Below the pieces are notes generated by a model that was given only the letters and a program-made list of their open reading frames with translations, was not told the origin of the DNA and ran no database searches. Below are positions 17,315 through 25,508 of a stretch of DNA of 64,000 nucleotides, piece after piece. This DNA comes from Azoarcus_F sp048158365 (GTDB lineage Bacteria; Pseudomonadota; Gammaproteobacteria; Burkholderiales; Rhodocyclaceae), in the NCBI GenBank assembly GCA_048158365.1, contig JBLLNL010000001.1, one strand, 5' to 3'. The translations under genes and the position numbers were made by a program. Each line of letters begins with the position of its first letter. Position 1 is the first letter of the stretch.

Positions 17315-18090
17315 TGACCAATACCATCGAGAAGGCAGAACGCGGACGCAGCCTCCTCCGCTTTGCGTCGCCGCAGGTCTTCTATCCGCTTGCCGGACGG
17401 CTCGCGCCCTGGTTCGCATGGGTCGCCGCGGCGCTGACTGCGGTCGGTCTGTGGATAAGTTTCTTCGTCGCACCCACCGATTTCCAGCAGGGCGAGGTGT
17501 ACCGCGTGATCTTCATCCACGTGCCGGCCGCCTGGATGTCGATGTTCATCTATCTGGTGATGGCATTCTGGTCGGCGGTCGGTCTGGTGATGAATACGCG
17601 ACTGTCGTTCATGATGTCGCAGGCATTGGCGCCGACCGGCGCGATGTTCTGTTTCGTCGCATTGTGGACCGGTGCGCTGTGGGGCAAGCCGACCTGGGGC
17701 ACCTACTGGGTATGGGACGCCCGCCTGACTTCGCAGTTGCTGCTGCTGTTCCTGTACCTCGGTTTCATCGCGCTGACCCGTGCGATCGACGATTCGCGCC
17801 GCGCCGATCGGGCTGGCGCGATCATCGCGCTGGTCGGCGCGATCAACGTCCCGATCATCTATTTCTCGGTGCAATGGTGGAACACGCTGCATCAGGGGGC
17901 GTCGGTCAGTCTGACTCGGGCACCGTCAATGGCAACGACGATGCTTGCCGGGATGCTGATCATGGCCCTGGCGGCGTGGGCCTACACGTTTGCGGTGGCC
18001 TTCTGGCGGGTGCGTTCCCTGATCCTGGAGCGTGAACGCCACACCGACTGGGTGGGCGCCGAACTCGAGGTGCAGGGAGGGCGTTCGTGA
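17311..18090 (+). CDS. ccmC: Haem handling protein CcmC
   Basis: CcmC loads haem onto the chaperone CcmE in the periplasm. The 259-residue protein has six membrane helices and the tryptophan-rich WGTYWVWDARLTS motif that binds haem. Flanking histidines occur in FIHVPAAWMS and WWNTLHQGAS. It overlaps ccmB and ccmD by four bases each. The length of about 250 residues is normal. Confidence 0.95.
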   Translation: MMTNTIEKAERGRSLLRFASPQVFYPLAGRLAPWFAWVAAALTAVGLWISFFVAPTDFQQGEVYRVIFIHVPAAWMSMFIYLVMAFWSAVGLVMNTRLSFMMSQALAPTGAMFCFVALWTGALWGKPTWGTYWVWDARLTSQLLLLFLYLGFIALTRAIDDSRRADRAGAIIALVGAINVPIIYFSVQWWNTLHQGASVSLTRAPSMATTMLAGMLIMALAAWAYTFAVAFWRVRSLILERERHTDWVGAELEVQGGRS

Positions 18091-18299
18091 TGCAGTGGGA
18101 GTCTTGGAGTGCCTTCTGGGATATGGGTGGCGCGGCCCCGTTCGTTTGGGGCAGCTATTTGGTGACTGCAGTGCTGATCGCGGTGGAACTTGTATTGGTG
18201 TTGCAGCGTCGAAAGGAGACTGTGCGCCGTCTGTTGAAGCTGCGCCGTGCGGCTCCGCAGGCGAATGGCGCCAGGCGCATGACTGAGGAGATGGTGTGA
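18090..18299 (+). CDS. ccmD: Haem exporter small subunit CcmD
   Basis: CcmD is a small single-span protein that stabilises the CcmABC-CcmE complex. ATG 18090 overlaps the ccmC stop and gives 69 residues; GTG 18087 is the alternative. The sequence shows the family pattern WESWSAFWDMGG, one hydrophobic helix (GSYLVTAVLIAVELVLVL) and a basic cytoplasmic tail. A GGAGGG ribosome-binding site lies at 18076-18081. It is placed between ccmC and ccmE as expected. Confidence 0.9.
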   Translation: MQWESWSAFWDMGGAAPFVWGSYLVTAVLIAVELVLVLQRRKETVRRLLKLRRAAPQANGARRMTEEMV

Positions 18300-18745
18300 T
18301 GAAACCCCGTAGCAAGAGACTTGTCCTGTTGGGCAGTGCGGTTGCCCTGCTGGTCGGCGCAGTCGCGCTGGTACTGTCCGCCTTCCAGCAGAATCTGGTC
18401 TTCTTTCACACGCCCACCGAGGTCGCCGAAGGCAAGGCGCCGGTCGAGCGGGCCTTCCGTGTCGGGGGACTCGTCGAGGAAGGTTCGATCGCCCGGGCCG
18501 AGGATGGGTACACGGTGCGCTTTGCGATCACCGATACGGCGCAGGTCATTCCGGTCACCTATCGCGGCACGCTGCCGGCGATGTTCCAGGAAGGCAAGGG
18601 TGCGGTCGTACAGGGCAAGCTCGATGCGAACGGCCTTTTCGTCGCATCCGAAGTGCTCGCCAAGCATGACGAGAACTACATGCCGGTCGAGGCGCAGTAC
18701 GCGGTCGACAAGGCTGCCCAGGCCAACCAGACGGTGCAGTACTGA
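18299..18745 (+). CDS. ccmE: Periplasmic haem chaperone CcmE
   Basis: CcmE binds haem covalently and delivers it to CcmF. The 148-residue protein has an N-terminal signal anchor (residues about 8-28) and an OB-fold domain. The haem-binding His123 is part of the HxxxY motif HDENY (123-127) within VLAKHDENYMP. An FRVGGLVEEGSI strand near residue 53 is typical. The ATG overlaps the ccmD stop. A GTG three bases upstream is less likely. Confidence 0.95.
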   Translation: MKPRSKRLVLLGSAVALLVGAVALVLSAFQQNLVFFHTPTEVAEGKAPVERAFRVGGLVEEGSIARAEDGYTVRFAITDTAQVIPVTYRGTLPAMFQEGKGAVVQGKLDANGLFVASEVLAKHDENYMPVEAQYAVDKAAQANQTVQY

Positions 18746-20718
18746 TGGTCGCCGAACTCGGTCATTTCGCGCTGATCCTGGCGCTCGTGCTGGCGCTGGT
18801 GCAGGCCATCGTGCCGATGATCGGCGCCCATCGCAACCGGATCGCGCTGATGTCGGTGGGCCGACCGGCGGCACAGGGGCAACTGGTGTTCCTGGTCATT
18901 TCGTTCGGATGTCTGACTTACGCCTTCATCACCAGCGATTTCTCGGTGCGGCTGGCCGCCGCCAACTCGCACTCGGCCACGCCGCTGATCTACAAGATCA
19001 CCGGCGTATGGGGTAACCACGAGGGCTCGCTGCTGCTGTGGGCGACTGCGCTGTCCCTGTGGACGGTGGCGGTGACCGTGTTCAGCCGCAACCTGCCGGA
19101 GGCCTTCTTGGCGCGCGTGCTCGGCGTGCTCGGCTGGATCAGCGCCGGCTTCATCTCGTTCACGCTGTTCACGTCCAACCCGTTCGAGCGCCTGCTCCCG
19201 GCAGTGGCGGAAGGGCGTGATCTGAATCCGTTGCTGCAGGATCCGGGCATGATCATACATCCGCCGTTGCTCTACATGGGCTATGTCGGATTCTCGGTTG
19301 CGTTCGCGTTTGCGATCGCCGCACTACTCACCGGTCGACTCGATGCCGCGTGGGCGCGCTGGTCGCGCCCGTGGACGACGGTGGCCTGGGTGTTCCTCAC
19401 CGCAGGTATCGCAGTGGGCTCCGGATGGGCGTATTACGAGCTCGGCTGGGGGGGCTGGTGGTTCTGGGATCCGGTCGAGAACGCGTCCTTCATGCCCTGG
19501 CTGCTCGGCACTGCTCTGATCCATTCGCTGGCAGTCACCGAAAAGCGCGGCGCGTTCCGCAGCTGGACGATCCTGCTAGCGATCGGTGCCTTCTCGCTGT
19601 CGCTGCTCGGTACCTTCCTGGTGCGCTCCGGCGTGATCACGTCGGTCCATGCGTTTGCGGTCGATCCGGCACGCGGCCTTTACATTCTCGCGCTGCTGGT
19701 GCTCGTGATCGGCATTTCGCTGGTCCTGTTCGCATGGCGTGCGCCCCGGCTGGCCGGTGGCGGAAGCTTCGATCTGGTGTCGCGCGACTCCGGCCTGCTG
19801 GCGAACAATGTGCTGCTGGCGGTGGTCACCGCTGCGGTCCTGCTCGGCACGCTCTATCCCTTGTTCCTGGACGCGCTGAATCTCGGCAAGATATCGGTCG
19901 GACCGCCGTATTTCGAGGCTGTTTTCGTGCCGCTGATGGCGCCGGCGGTGATCCTGATGGTGATCGCGCCCTTCATCCGCTGGAAGCGCGACGTGCTGTC
20001 GCGCGTGCTGCGCAAGCTTGCCCCGGCGATGATCGCGAGCGTGGTGCTGGCCGTGGTGGTGGCCTATGCGATCGACCATGTCACGGTGCGCACCTTGCTG
20101 GGCCTGGGTCTGGCGGCGTGGGTGCTGCTCGGCAGCGCGCAGTTGCTGTGGTCGCGTCTTGCGGAGCGTCCGGGCGCCGCGATCGCTGCGCGCCTGCGCG
20201 GCATCACCACCGCATGGTGGGGCATGTGGCTCGCCCACCTCGGCGTCGGCATCTTCATCATCGGTGTTACGATGATCGGCAGCCTCGAGTCCCATGTGGA
20301 CGTGCGCATGCGCGACGGGCAGACAGTCCAGCTGGGCAAGTACACCTTCGTCCTCCGCGGCGTGGATACCGTGCAGGGTTCCAACTACGAGGCTGCGCGC
20401 GCGCAGATGGACGTTTATCGCGGTGATCGTCTGCTGACCCACATGACGCCCGAGAAGCGTGCCTATGTCGCCAGCGCGATGCCGATGACGCAGGTGTCCC
20501 TGCACATCGGGCCGTTCCGTGATCTGTACGTTTCGCTCGGTGACCAGCTGGACAGCGACACCTGGCTGGTCAATGTCTATATCAAGCCGTTTATCAGCTG
20601 GATCTGGGCGGGCTGCATCCTGATGGGGCTCGGGGGCATCTTCGCCGCGTCCGATCGCCGCTATCGCAGGCTGGCCGAGCGCAGTGCGCCGGCCGGCGCT
20701 GCACGACAGGTGGGTTGA
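18745..20718 (+). CDS. ccmF: Cytochrome c haem lyase subunit CcmF
   Basis: CcmF is the large membrane component of the haem ligation complex that attaches haem to apocytochromes. The 657-residue protein has about 14-15 membrane segments, a periplasmic WGNHEGSLLLWA segment and the tryptophan-rich signature WGGWWFWDPVENASFMPWL. The CxxC-free C-terminal periplasmic region with VQLGKYTFVLRGVD is typical. It starts on the last base of ccmE. Length is in the family range of 640-670. Confidence 0.96.
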   Translation: MVAELGHFALILALVLALVQAIVPMIGAHRNRIALMSVGRPAAQGQLVFLVISFGCLTYAFITSDFSVRLAAANSHSATPLIYKITGVWGNHEGSLLLWATALSLWTVAVTVFSRNLPEAFLARVLGVLGWISAGFISFTLFTSNPFERLLPAVAEGRDLNPLLQDPGMIIHPPLLYMGYVGFSVAFAFAIAALLTGRLDAAWARWSRPWTTVAWVFLTAGIAVGSGWAYYELGWGGWWFWDPVENASFMPWLLGTALIHSLAVTEKRGAFRSWTILLAIGAFSLSLLGTFLVRSGVITSVHAFAVDPARGLYILALLVLVIGISLVLFAWRAPRLAGGGSFDLVSRDSGLLANNVLLAVVTAAVLLGTLYPLFLDALNLGKISVGPPYFEAVFVPLMAPAVILMVIAPFIRWKRDVLSRVLRKLAPAMIASVVLAVVVAYAIDHVTVRTLLGLGLAAWVLLGSAQLLWSRLAERPGAAIAARLRGITTAWWGMWLAHLGVGIFIIGVTMIGSLESHVDVRMRDGQTVQLGKYTFVLRGVDTVQGSNYEAARAQMDVYRGDRLLTHMTPEKRAYVASAMPMTQVSLHIGPFRDLYVSLGDQLDSDTWLVNVYIKPFISWIWAGCILMGLGGIFAASDRRYRRLAERSAPAGAARQVG

Positions 20719-20727
20719 ACAAATCTT

Positions 20728-21261
20728 ATGAAAGCAAAGTTTCTGATACCACTGGCCATTTTTCTGGCGCTCGCGGGTTTCCTGGGGTTTGGGCTGACCC
20801 TCAATCCGTCGGTCGTACCGTCGCCACTGATCGACAAGCCCGCGCCGGATTTCAAACTGGCCAGACTTGAAGCTCCCGATCAGCTGTTCGGTGTGGACGA
20901 CATGCGCGGCCAGGTATGGCTGCTGAACGTGTGGGCATCCTGGTGCGTATCCTGCCGTCAGGAGCATCCGTATCTGGTCGAGCTGGCTCGCACCGGCCGG
21001 GTGGCGGTCATCGGCCTGAACTACAAGGATGAGCGCGACGCCGCGATCGGCTGGCTGCGCGGTCAGGGCGACCCCTATCTCGCCACCGTCACCGATCCGG
21101 ACGGACGCATCGGCATCGAGTACGGTGTCTATGGCACGCCTGAGACCTTCCTGATCGACAAGGACGGTATCATCCGCTACAAGCACATCGGCCCGATGAA
21201 CCGGGACACGCTGCAGAAGGTGTTGATGCCCATGATCTCGGAGCTGTCCAGTGCGGGTTGA
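20728..21261 (+). CDS. ccmG: Thiol:disulfide oxidoreductase CcmG (DsbE)
   Basis: CcmG is a membrane-anchored, periplasmic thioredoxin-like protein that keeps apocytochrome or CcmH cysteines reduced. It has 177 residues, an N-terminal anchor and the active site WCVSC at residues 72-76. Further family features are the acidic GVDDMRGQVWLLNVWASWC block and the cis-proline in YGTPETF. It overlaps ccmH by 11 bases. Confidence 0.94.
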   Translation: MKAKFLIPLAIFLALAGFLGFGLTLNPSVVPSPLIDKPAPDFKLARLEAPDQLFGVDDMRGQVWLLNVWASWCVSCRQEHPYLVELARTGRVAVIGLNYKDERDAAIGWLRGQGDPYLATVTDPDGRIGIEYGVYGTPETFLIDKDGIIRYKHIGPMNRDTLQKVLMPMISELSSAG

Positions 21262-21769
21262 TCGAGCTTACGGTCCGCTGCACGTCGGGCTGATGGTGCT
21301 GTCGGTGGTGCTCGCCCTCCTGTTGCCGACCTTTTCCGGCGCAGCGGGTGAGGCGACACCGGTCGCCGAGAATCCCGAACTCGAGGGACGGGTCCAGGCG
21401 TTGACGCGGAACCTGCGCTGTCTCGTGTGCCAGAACGAGTCGGTCGCCGAGTCCCGTGCGCCACTGGCGGTCGATCTGCGCGCCCAGGTGCGCGATCAGC
21501 TTGGATCCGGCAAGTCCGAATCCCAGGTGATCGATTTCATGGTGTCCCGCTACGGTGATTTCGTGCTGTACAAGCCACCGTTCAAGGCCTCCACCGCGCT
21601 GCTGTGGCTCGGTCCGGTCGTCTTGCTCGTAGGTGGGCTGGGCTGGTTGGTGTTGCGTCTTCGCAGCCGCGAACGCGAGGCCCCCCTCCAATTGACCGAT
21701 GACGAGCGCAAGCGCGCCCGCGCCCTGCTCGAGGGCGCACCTGCTGATTCCGAGGAGCAACATCCGTGA
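21251..21769 (+). CDS. ccmH: Cytochrome c maturation protein CcmH
   Basis: CcmH takes part in thiol exchange with apocytochrome c. The 172-residue protein begins at GTG 21251, with a signal peptide, the redox motif LRCLVCQN (Cys57 and Cys60), the helical FMVSRYGDFVLYKPP segment and one C-terminal membrane helix. This is the short form without the TPR domain, which is encoded by the next gene, ccmI. The stop overlaps the ccmI start. Confidence 0.93.
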   Translation: MRVDRAYGPLHVGLMVLSVVLALLLPTFSGAAGEATPVAENPELEGRVQALTRNLRCLVCQNESVAESRAPLAVDLRAQVRDQLGSGKSESQVIDFMVSRYGDFVLYKPPFKASTALLWLGPVVLLVGGLGWLVLRLRSREREAPLQLTDDERKRARALLEGAPADSEEQHP

Positions 21770-23016
21770 CCGGTTTTTCGATTCTGGCCGCCATTCTGGT
21801 GGCCGGTGCGCTGCTGCTTGTCATCCCGCCGATGCTGGGTTTCGGCCGCCGGCGCCGTGCCCACGCCGCGCGACAGCGTCAGGCCGACACCGCGCTGGTG
21901 GTGTTGCGCGAGCAGCTCGCCGAACTCGAGGCGGATCTTGCCGCAGGCAAGTTGACCGAGGCGGAACATGCGCGCTCGCGTGACGAACTCGAACTGCGCG
22001 CGCTAAATGAGGGCCGTGCGGCCGTCGATGGTTCGGATGCCCGTCCTGCGTCGCTGTGGGCGGTTGGACTGATGGTCGTCATTCCCGCGCTGGCGGTGTT
22101 GACCTATCTCAACATCGGCGAACCGGACGCGCTGGATCCGGACAAGGTGGCAGGCACGGACCAGGGGCATCAGATCACGCCCGATCAGATGGTCGGGCTG
22201 GTTGCCCAGCTTGCCGACCGGCTGGAACGCGATCCGAGCGATCCGATGGGCTGGGTGATGCTGGTCCGCTCCTACGCGATGCTGGGCGATCTCGAGGGGG
22301 CGGCCACGACCTGGCGGCGGATCGGCGACAAGGCGCCGGACGATGCCGACGTGCTGGCCGACTGGGCCGATATCCTGGTCGGCGCACAGGACGGGAACTT
22401 CGCAGGTGAACCCGACCGGTTGATTGCGCGCGCGCTCGAACTTCAGCCGGACAATTTCAAGGCGCTCGCCCTGTCGGGCACGGCCAGCTTCCAGCGCGCG
22501 GATTACGTCGAAGCCGAGCGCAAATGGACCTTGATCCTCGACCAGATACCCCCGGAGAGCGACACCTACAGGAGCGTGCTGAGCAGTGTGAATGAGGCGC
22601 GCTCCCGCGCCGGCTTGCCCCGGCTCGATCCGGTCGCCACAGCCTCACTTGCTGCGCCTGCCGCCACTGAGCCGGCGTCGTCAGGTCTTGCCGTAACGGG
22701 CACGGTCAGCCTGTCGCCTGCACTCGCAGCCGATGTTAAGCCGGATGAGGTGGTGTTCGTGTTCGTGCGTCCGGTCGGAGGCGGCATTCCGGTGGCGGCG
22801 TTGCGGTTTCGCGCGGGTGAGTTACCGCTGAGCTTCGATTTCGACGGCGTGCGCCTGATGAGCGAAGCACCGCTGCCCGAGCAGGTGATCGTGGCGGCGC
22901 GGCTGTCACGCGGGGGCGACGCGACCGCGCGCCCAGGAGACCTCGAGGGCGCAAGCGCGCCGGTCGCCACGGACGGAGCAGGCGTCGAAGTCGTGATCGA
23001 TCGGGTGCGCGAGTAA
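21766..23016 (+). CDS. ccmI: Cytochrome c maturation protein CcmI (TPR)
   Basis: CcmI is a membrane protein that captures apocytochromes with its TPR domain and presents them to the ligation complex. It starts at GTG 21766 and has 416 residues: two N-terminal membrane helices separated by a cytoplasmic loop with a leucine-zipper-like stretch, then TPR-like helices (residues about 140-260) with VGLVAQLADRLERDPSDPMGWVMLVRSY, and a periplasmic beta-rich C-terminal domain. It ends the ccm operon, 15 bp from the convergent alr gene. Confidence 0.9.
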   Translation: MTGFSILAAILVAGALLLVIPPMLGFGRRRRAHAARQRQADTALVVLREQLAELEADLAAGKLTEAEHARSRDELELRALNEGRAAVDGSDARPASLWAVGLMVVIPALAVLTYLNIGEPDALDPDKVAGTDQGHQITPDQMVGLVAQLADRLERDPSDPMGWVMLVRSYAMLGDLEGAATTWRRIGDKAPDDADVLADWADILVGAQDGNFAGEPDRLIARALELQPDNFKALALSGTASFQRADYVEAERKWTLILDQIPPESDTYRSVLSSVNEARSRAGLPRLDPVATASLAAPAATEPASSGLAVTGTVSLSPALAADVKPDEVVFVFVRPVGGGIPVAALRFRAGELPLSFDFDGVRLMSEAPLPEQVIVAARLSRGGDATARPGDLEGASAPVATDGAGVEVVIDRVRE

Positions 23017-23031
23017 GCGGCTCACCCGTCC

Positions 23032-24093
23032 CTATTCCATATACTCGAAGCGCACGCGCTTGACGTTGCACAGCAGTTCGTACGCGATCGTGCCTGCGCC
23101 GCTGGCGACCCGGTTGATCGGGATGTTGCTGCCCCACAGTTCGACGCGGCTGCCGGCGCCCGCGTCGGGAAGGTCGGTCAGGTCGATCGTCATCATGTCC
23201 ATCGAGACACGGCCGATCAGGCGGGTGCGGGTACCATCGACGGCAACCGGCGTGCCGTCGGGCGCGCTGCGCGGATAGCCGTCCGCATAGCCCAGTGCGA
23301 CAAGTCCGACCCGTGTCGGACGGTCTGCGCGGAAGCGGGCCCCATAGCCGACCGGGGCGCCGGTCGGGATCTCGCGCACCGCCATGACGGCGCTTTCGAG
23401 CGTCATCACCGGCCTCAGACCGTTCGGATCGCCCGGCATCGGGTCGGCGCCGTAGAGCAGGATGCCCGGGCGCGCCCAATCCCGATGCGCCCCCGGCCAG
23501 CCGAGGATGCCGGCCGAGTTGCTGAGGCTGCGCGCACCCGGCAGGTCGCGCGTGGCCTGATCAAAGGTGGCCAGCTGCTCGTCCGTCATGATGACCTGGG
23601 GTTCATCGGCGCGGGCGAGATGGGTCATCAGCACGATCTCGCTCACCTTGCCGGTCGCGTTCAGGCGTAGCCAGGCGGCACTCGCTGCGGCCGGTTCGAG
23701 TCCGGCACGGTTCATGCCGCTGTTGAGCTTGAGCCAGACCGTGATCTGGCCGCCGAAGTCGGTGGTTTCGATCATGCGGATCTGCGCCTCGTGATGCACC
23801 ACCAGCCACAGCGACTGCGCCCGTGCGAGCGCGAGCTCATCCGCGTCGAACACGCCCTCGAGCACCAGAATCGGCTTGTCGATTCCGGCTTCCCGCAGTT
23901 GCAACGCCTCTTCCAAGATCGCGACCGCAAAGCCGTCGGCGTCCGGCATCAGCGTGCGTGCGCAGTGTACGGCGCCATGTCCGTACGCATTGGCCTTGAT
24001 CACCGCCAGCGCCCGACCGCCGTGGCGTTTGCGGGCGAGGGCGTAGTTGTGACGCAGGGCAGCCAGGTCGATGCGGGCGACGGCGGGTCTCAT
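23032..24093 (-). CDS. alr: Alanine racemase
   Basis: This PLP enzyme interconverts L- and D-alanine for peptidoglycan synthesis. The 353-residue protein (ATG 24093; a TTG nine bases upstream is possible) has the lysine that binds PLP at residue 33 in AVIKANAYGHG. It also has the LKLNSGMNRAG and SNSAGILGWP segments and the C-terminal tyrosine loop around GYGARF and GRVSMDMM. Length is typical of biosynthetic Alr. It converges with ccmI and is not obviously linked to the neighbouring pathways. Confidence 0.96.
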   Translation of the reverse strand: MRPAVARIDLAALRHNYALARKRHGGRALAVIKANAYGHGAVHCARTLMPDADGFAVAILEEALQLREAGIDKPILVLEGVFDADELALARAQSLWLVVHHEAQIRMIETTDFGGQITVWLKLNSGMNRAGLEPAAASAAWLRLNATGKVSEIVLMTHLARADEPQVIMTDEQLATFDQATRDLPGARSLSNSAGILGWPGAHRDWARPGILLYGADPMPGDPNGLRPVMTLESAVMAVREIPTGAPVGYGARFRADRPTRVGLVALGYADGYPRSAPDGTPVAVDGTRTRLIGRVSMDMMTIDLTDLPDAGAGSRVELWGSNIPINRVASGAGTIAYELLCNVKRVRFEYME

Positions 24094-24344
24094 GGGAGGC
24101 AAAACCTGTAGGTCGGATCGCGTTACTTTGCCATAAACCGGGAAGCCGCAGTTGGACGTACTCGAGTGTGCGTCTGACGCGTCGTCTGGGAAGCCGCGAC
24201 GAGGCGCCGCCCGGCCGCTTCCGGTTCTTCAGCGAATGGGCGGTCCGGCTGAGACTCGACGTTGCGTCACTGTCGAGCAGATGCAAGAATGGTAAAAGGG
24301 AGTCGGGTAAATGCCTGACCAATTACGTGACGAGGAGACCGATC

Positions 24345-24737
24345 ATGGAACTGATTCAACGGCTTGTGAGCGAACTCAAGGTCAACGAAGGGCAGGCAAA
24401 GGGGGGCGTGGGAGCGTTGCTGTTCGTCATTCGGGATCAGGTCGCGCCCCAGACGTTCGATGCGGTCAACGTGCTGTTGCCCGATGCCCAGGCGTGGATG
24501 GAGTTGTCTCCCGAGCGCAGTGAAGGCGCGATGGGCATATTGGACGGCATTTTCGGGAATGTGGCCGGAGGCAAGCTGGATGCATTCGCGCGGTTGGGCG
24601 GACATTTTCAGTCGCTCGGCATCTCTCCGGCAATGGTCAAGCCGTTTGTCGAAACGGTGTTGTCCGATCTGCGCGACAGGCTGCCGACCGGTGCGCGCGA
24701 CCAGATCGCGAAGCTCCATGATGTATTGATGGCTTGA
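24345..24737 (+). CDS. DUF2780-like hypothetical protein
   Basis: This 130-residue protein is of unknown function. It begins MELIQRLVSELKVNEGQAKGGVGALL and consists of amphipathic helices, with a glycine-rich central part GAMGILDGIFGNVAGGKLDA. The pattern resembles the DUF2780 (VcgC/VcgE) family, an assignment made from memory. A GAGGAGA ribosome-binding site at about 24331 supports ATG 24345; the frame is open further upstream to 24168, but that part does not look coding. It is monocistronic. Confidence 0.7.
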   Translation: MELIQRLVSELKVNEGQAKGGVGALLFVIRDQVAPQTFDAVNVLLPDAQAWMELSPERSEGAMGILDGIFGNVAGGKLDAFARLGGHFQSLGISPAMVKPFVETVLSDLRDRLPTGARDQIAKLHDVLMA

Positions 24738-24788
24738 GCTGTCGAGCACCGCTTGGTCTTGGTTCGCGTCAGGCGGTCCATATCTGCC

Positions 24789-24829
24789 CGATTTTTCGTT
24801 GCATAGAACCACTATGCGCCTCAAAATCG
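24789..24829. repeat. Nested palindromic element downstream of the DUF2780 gene
   Basis: The outer arms CGATTTT (24789-24795) and AAAATCG (24823-24829) enclose an inner stem GCATAG (24801-24806) / CTATGC (24812-24817) with an AACCA loop. The 5-base segments between the two stems are of equal length and partly complementary, so the whole folds as one long hairpin. The AT-rich, ordered structure stands out in this GC-rich DNA. It may be a dispersed palindromic repeat or a bidirectional terminator between this gene and paaY. Confidence 0.6.
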
Positions 24830-24889
24830 ACCAGAGCTGTCCTCGCTTTCCCACCCGGCTCGTGACGATCGCTCAAGTCCGACAGCCTC

Positions 24890-25501
24890 CTAGGCCTGCT
24901 GTGCCCGCTTGACGTCCATCAGCGGTATGACGCCCGGGAAGTCGAATCGCTTTCGGTCGGCGTCGATTTCCGTCAATGGTTCGCAGGGTTTCAGCGTCGA
25001 CAGGTTGCGAAGGGTGAGATCGTGGTAACAGCGCGTGCCGTCGACTTTCCACGTGAGTTCCTGCTCCGACAGTTCCCGCAGGATCTTGGCCGGCATGCCG
25101 GCAGCGAGCATGCGCGGTGGCACTTCCATGCCGGCCTTGACGAAGGCGCAGGCGGCGACCATGGCGCTGTCGCCGACGATCGCGTTGTCCATGACGACCG
25201 CGTTCATGCCGATCAATGCGTTCCGACCGACATGGCAGCCATGCAGAACGGCTCCATGTCCGACATGGCCGTCGACCTCGACGACCGTGTCGGTCCCGGG
25301 GAAGCCATGCATCACGCAGCTATCCTGCACGTTCGAGCCCTCCTCGAGCACGATCCGGCCGAAGTCTCCGCGCAGGCTGGCGAGCGGTGCGACATAGCAG
25401 CGCGGGCCGATGATGACGTCACCGATCAGCACCGCGTCCGGGTGGACGAAGGCGCTCGGATCGATGACGGGTTTGCGGCCGTCGATTTCGTAGCAGGGCA
25501 T
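24890..25501 (-). CDS. paaY: PaaY, hexapeptide-repeat (gamma-carbonic-anhydrase-like) protein
   Basis: PaaY is a left-handed beta-helix protein of the gamma-carbonic anhydrase/CaiE family. It is known in phenylacetate clusters as a thioesterase that relieves accumulation of dead-end CoA esters. The 203-residue product has the repeat pattern in VLIGDVIIGPRCYVAPLASLRGD, and metal-binding histidines in GHVGHGAVLHGCHVG. It lies seven bases downstream of paaN on the same strand, so the two form a leftward operon. A general CaiE-type protein is the alternative, but the context supports PaaY. Confidence 0.9.
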   Translation of the reverse strand: MPCYEIDGRKPVIDPSAFVHPDAVLIGDVIIGPRCYVAPLASLRGDFGRIVLEEGSNVQDSCVMHGFPGTDTVVEVDGHVGHGAVLHGCHVGRNALIGMNAVVMDNAIVGDSAMVAACAFVKAGMEVPPRMLAAGMPAKILRELSEQELTWKVDGTRCYHDLTLRNLSTLKPCEPLTEIDADRKRFDFPGVIPLMDVKRAQQA

Positions 25502-25508
25502 GGCCGGC

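Noticed and set aside
24168..24344. A longer start for the DUF2780-like gene
   Set aside because: The upstream residues do not resemble a protein, and GAGGAGA directs initiation at ATG 24345.
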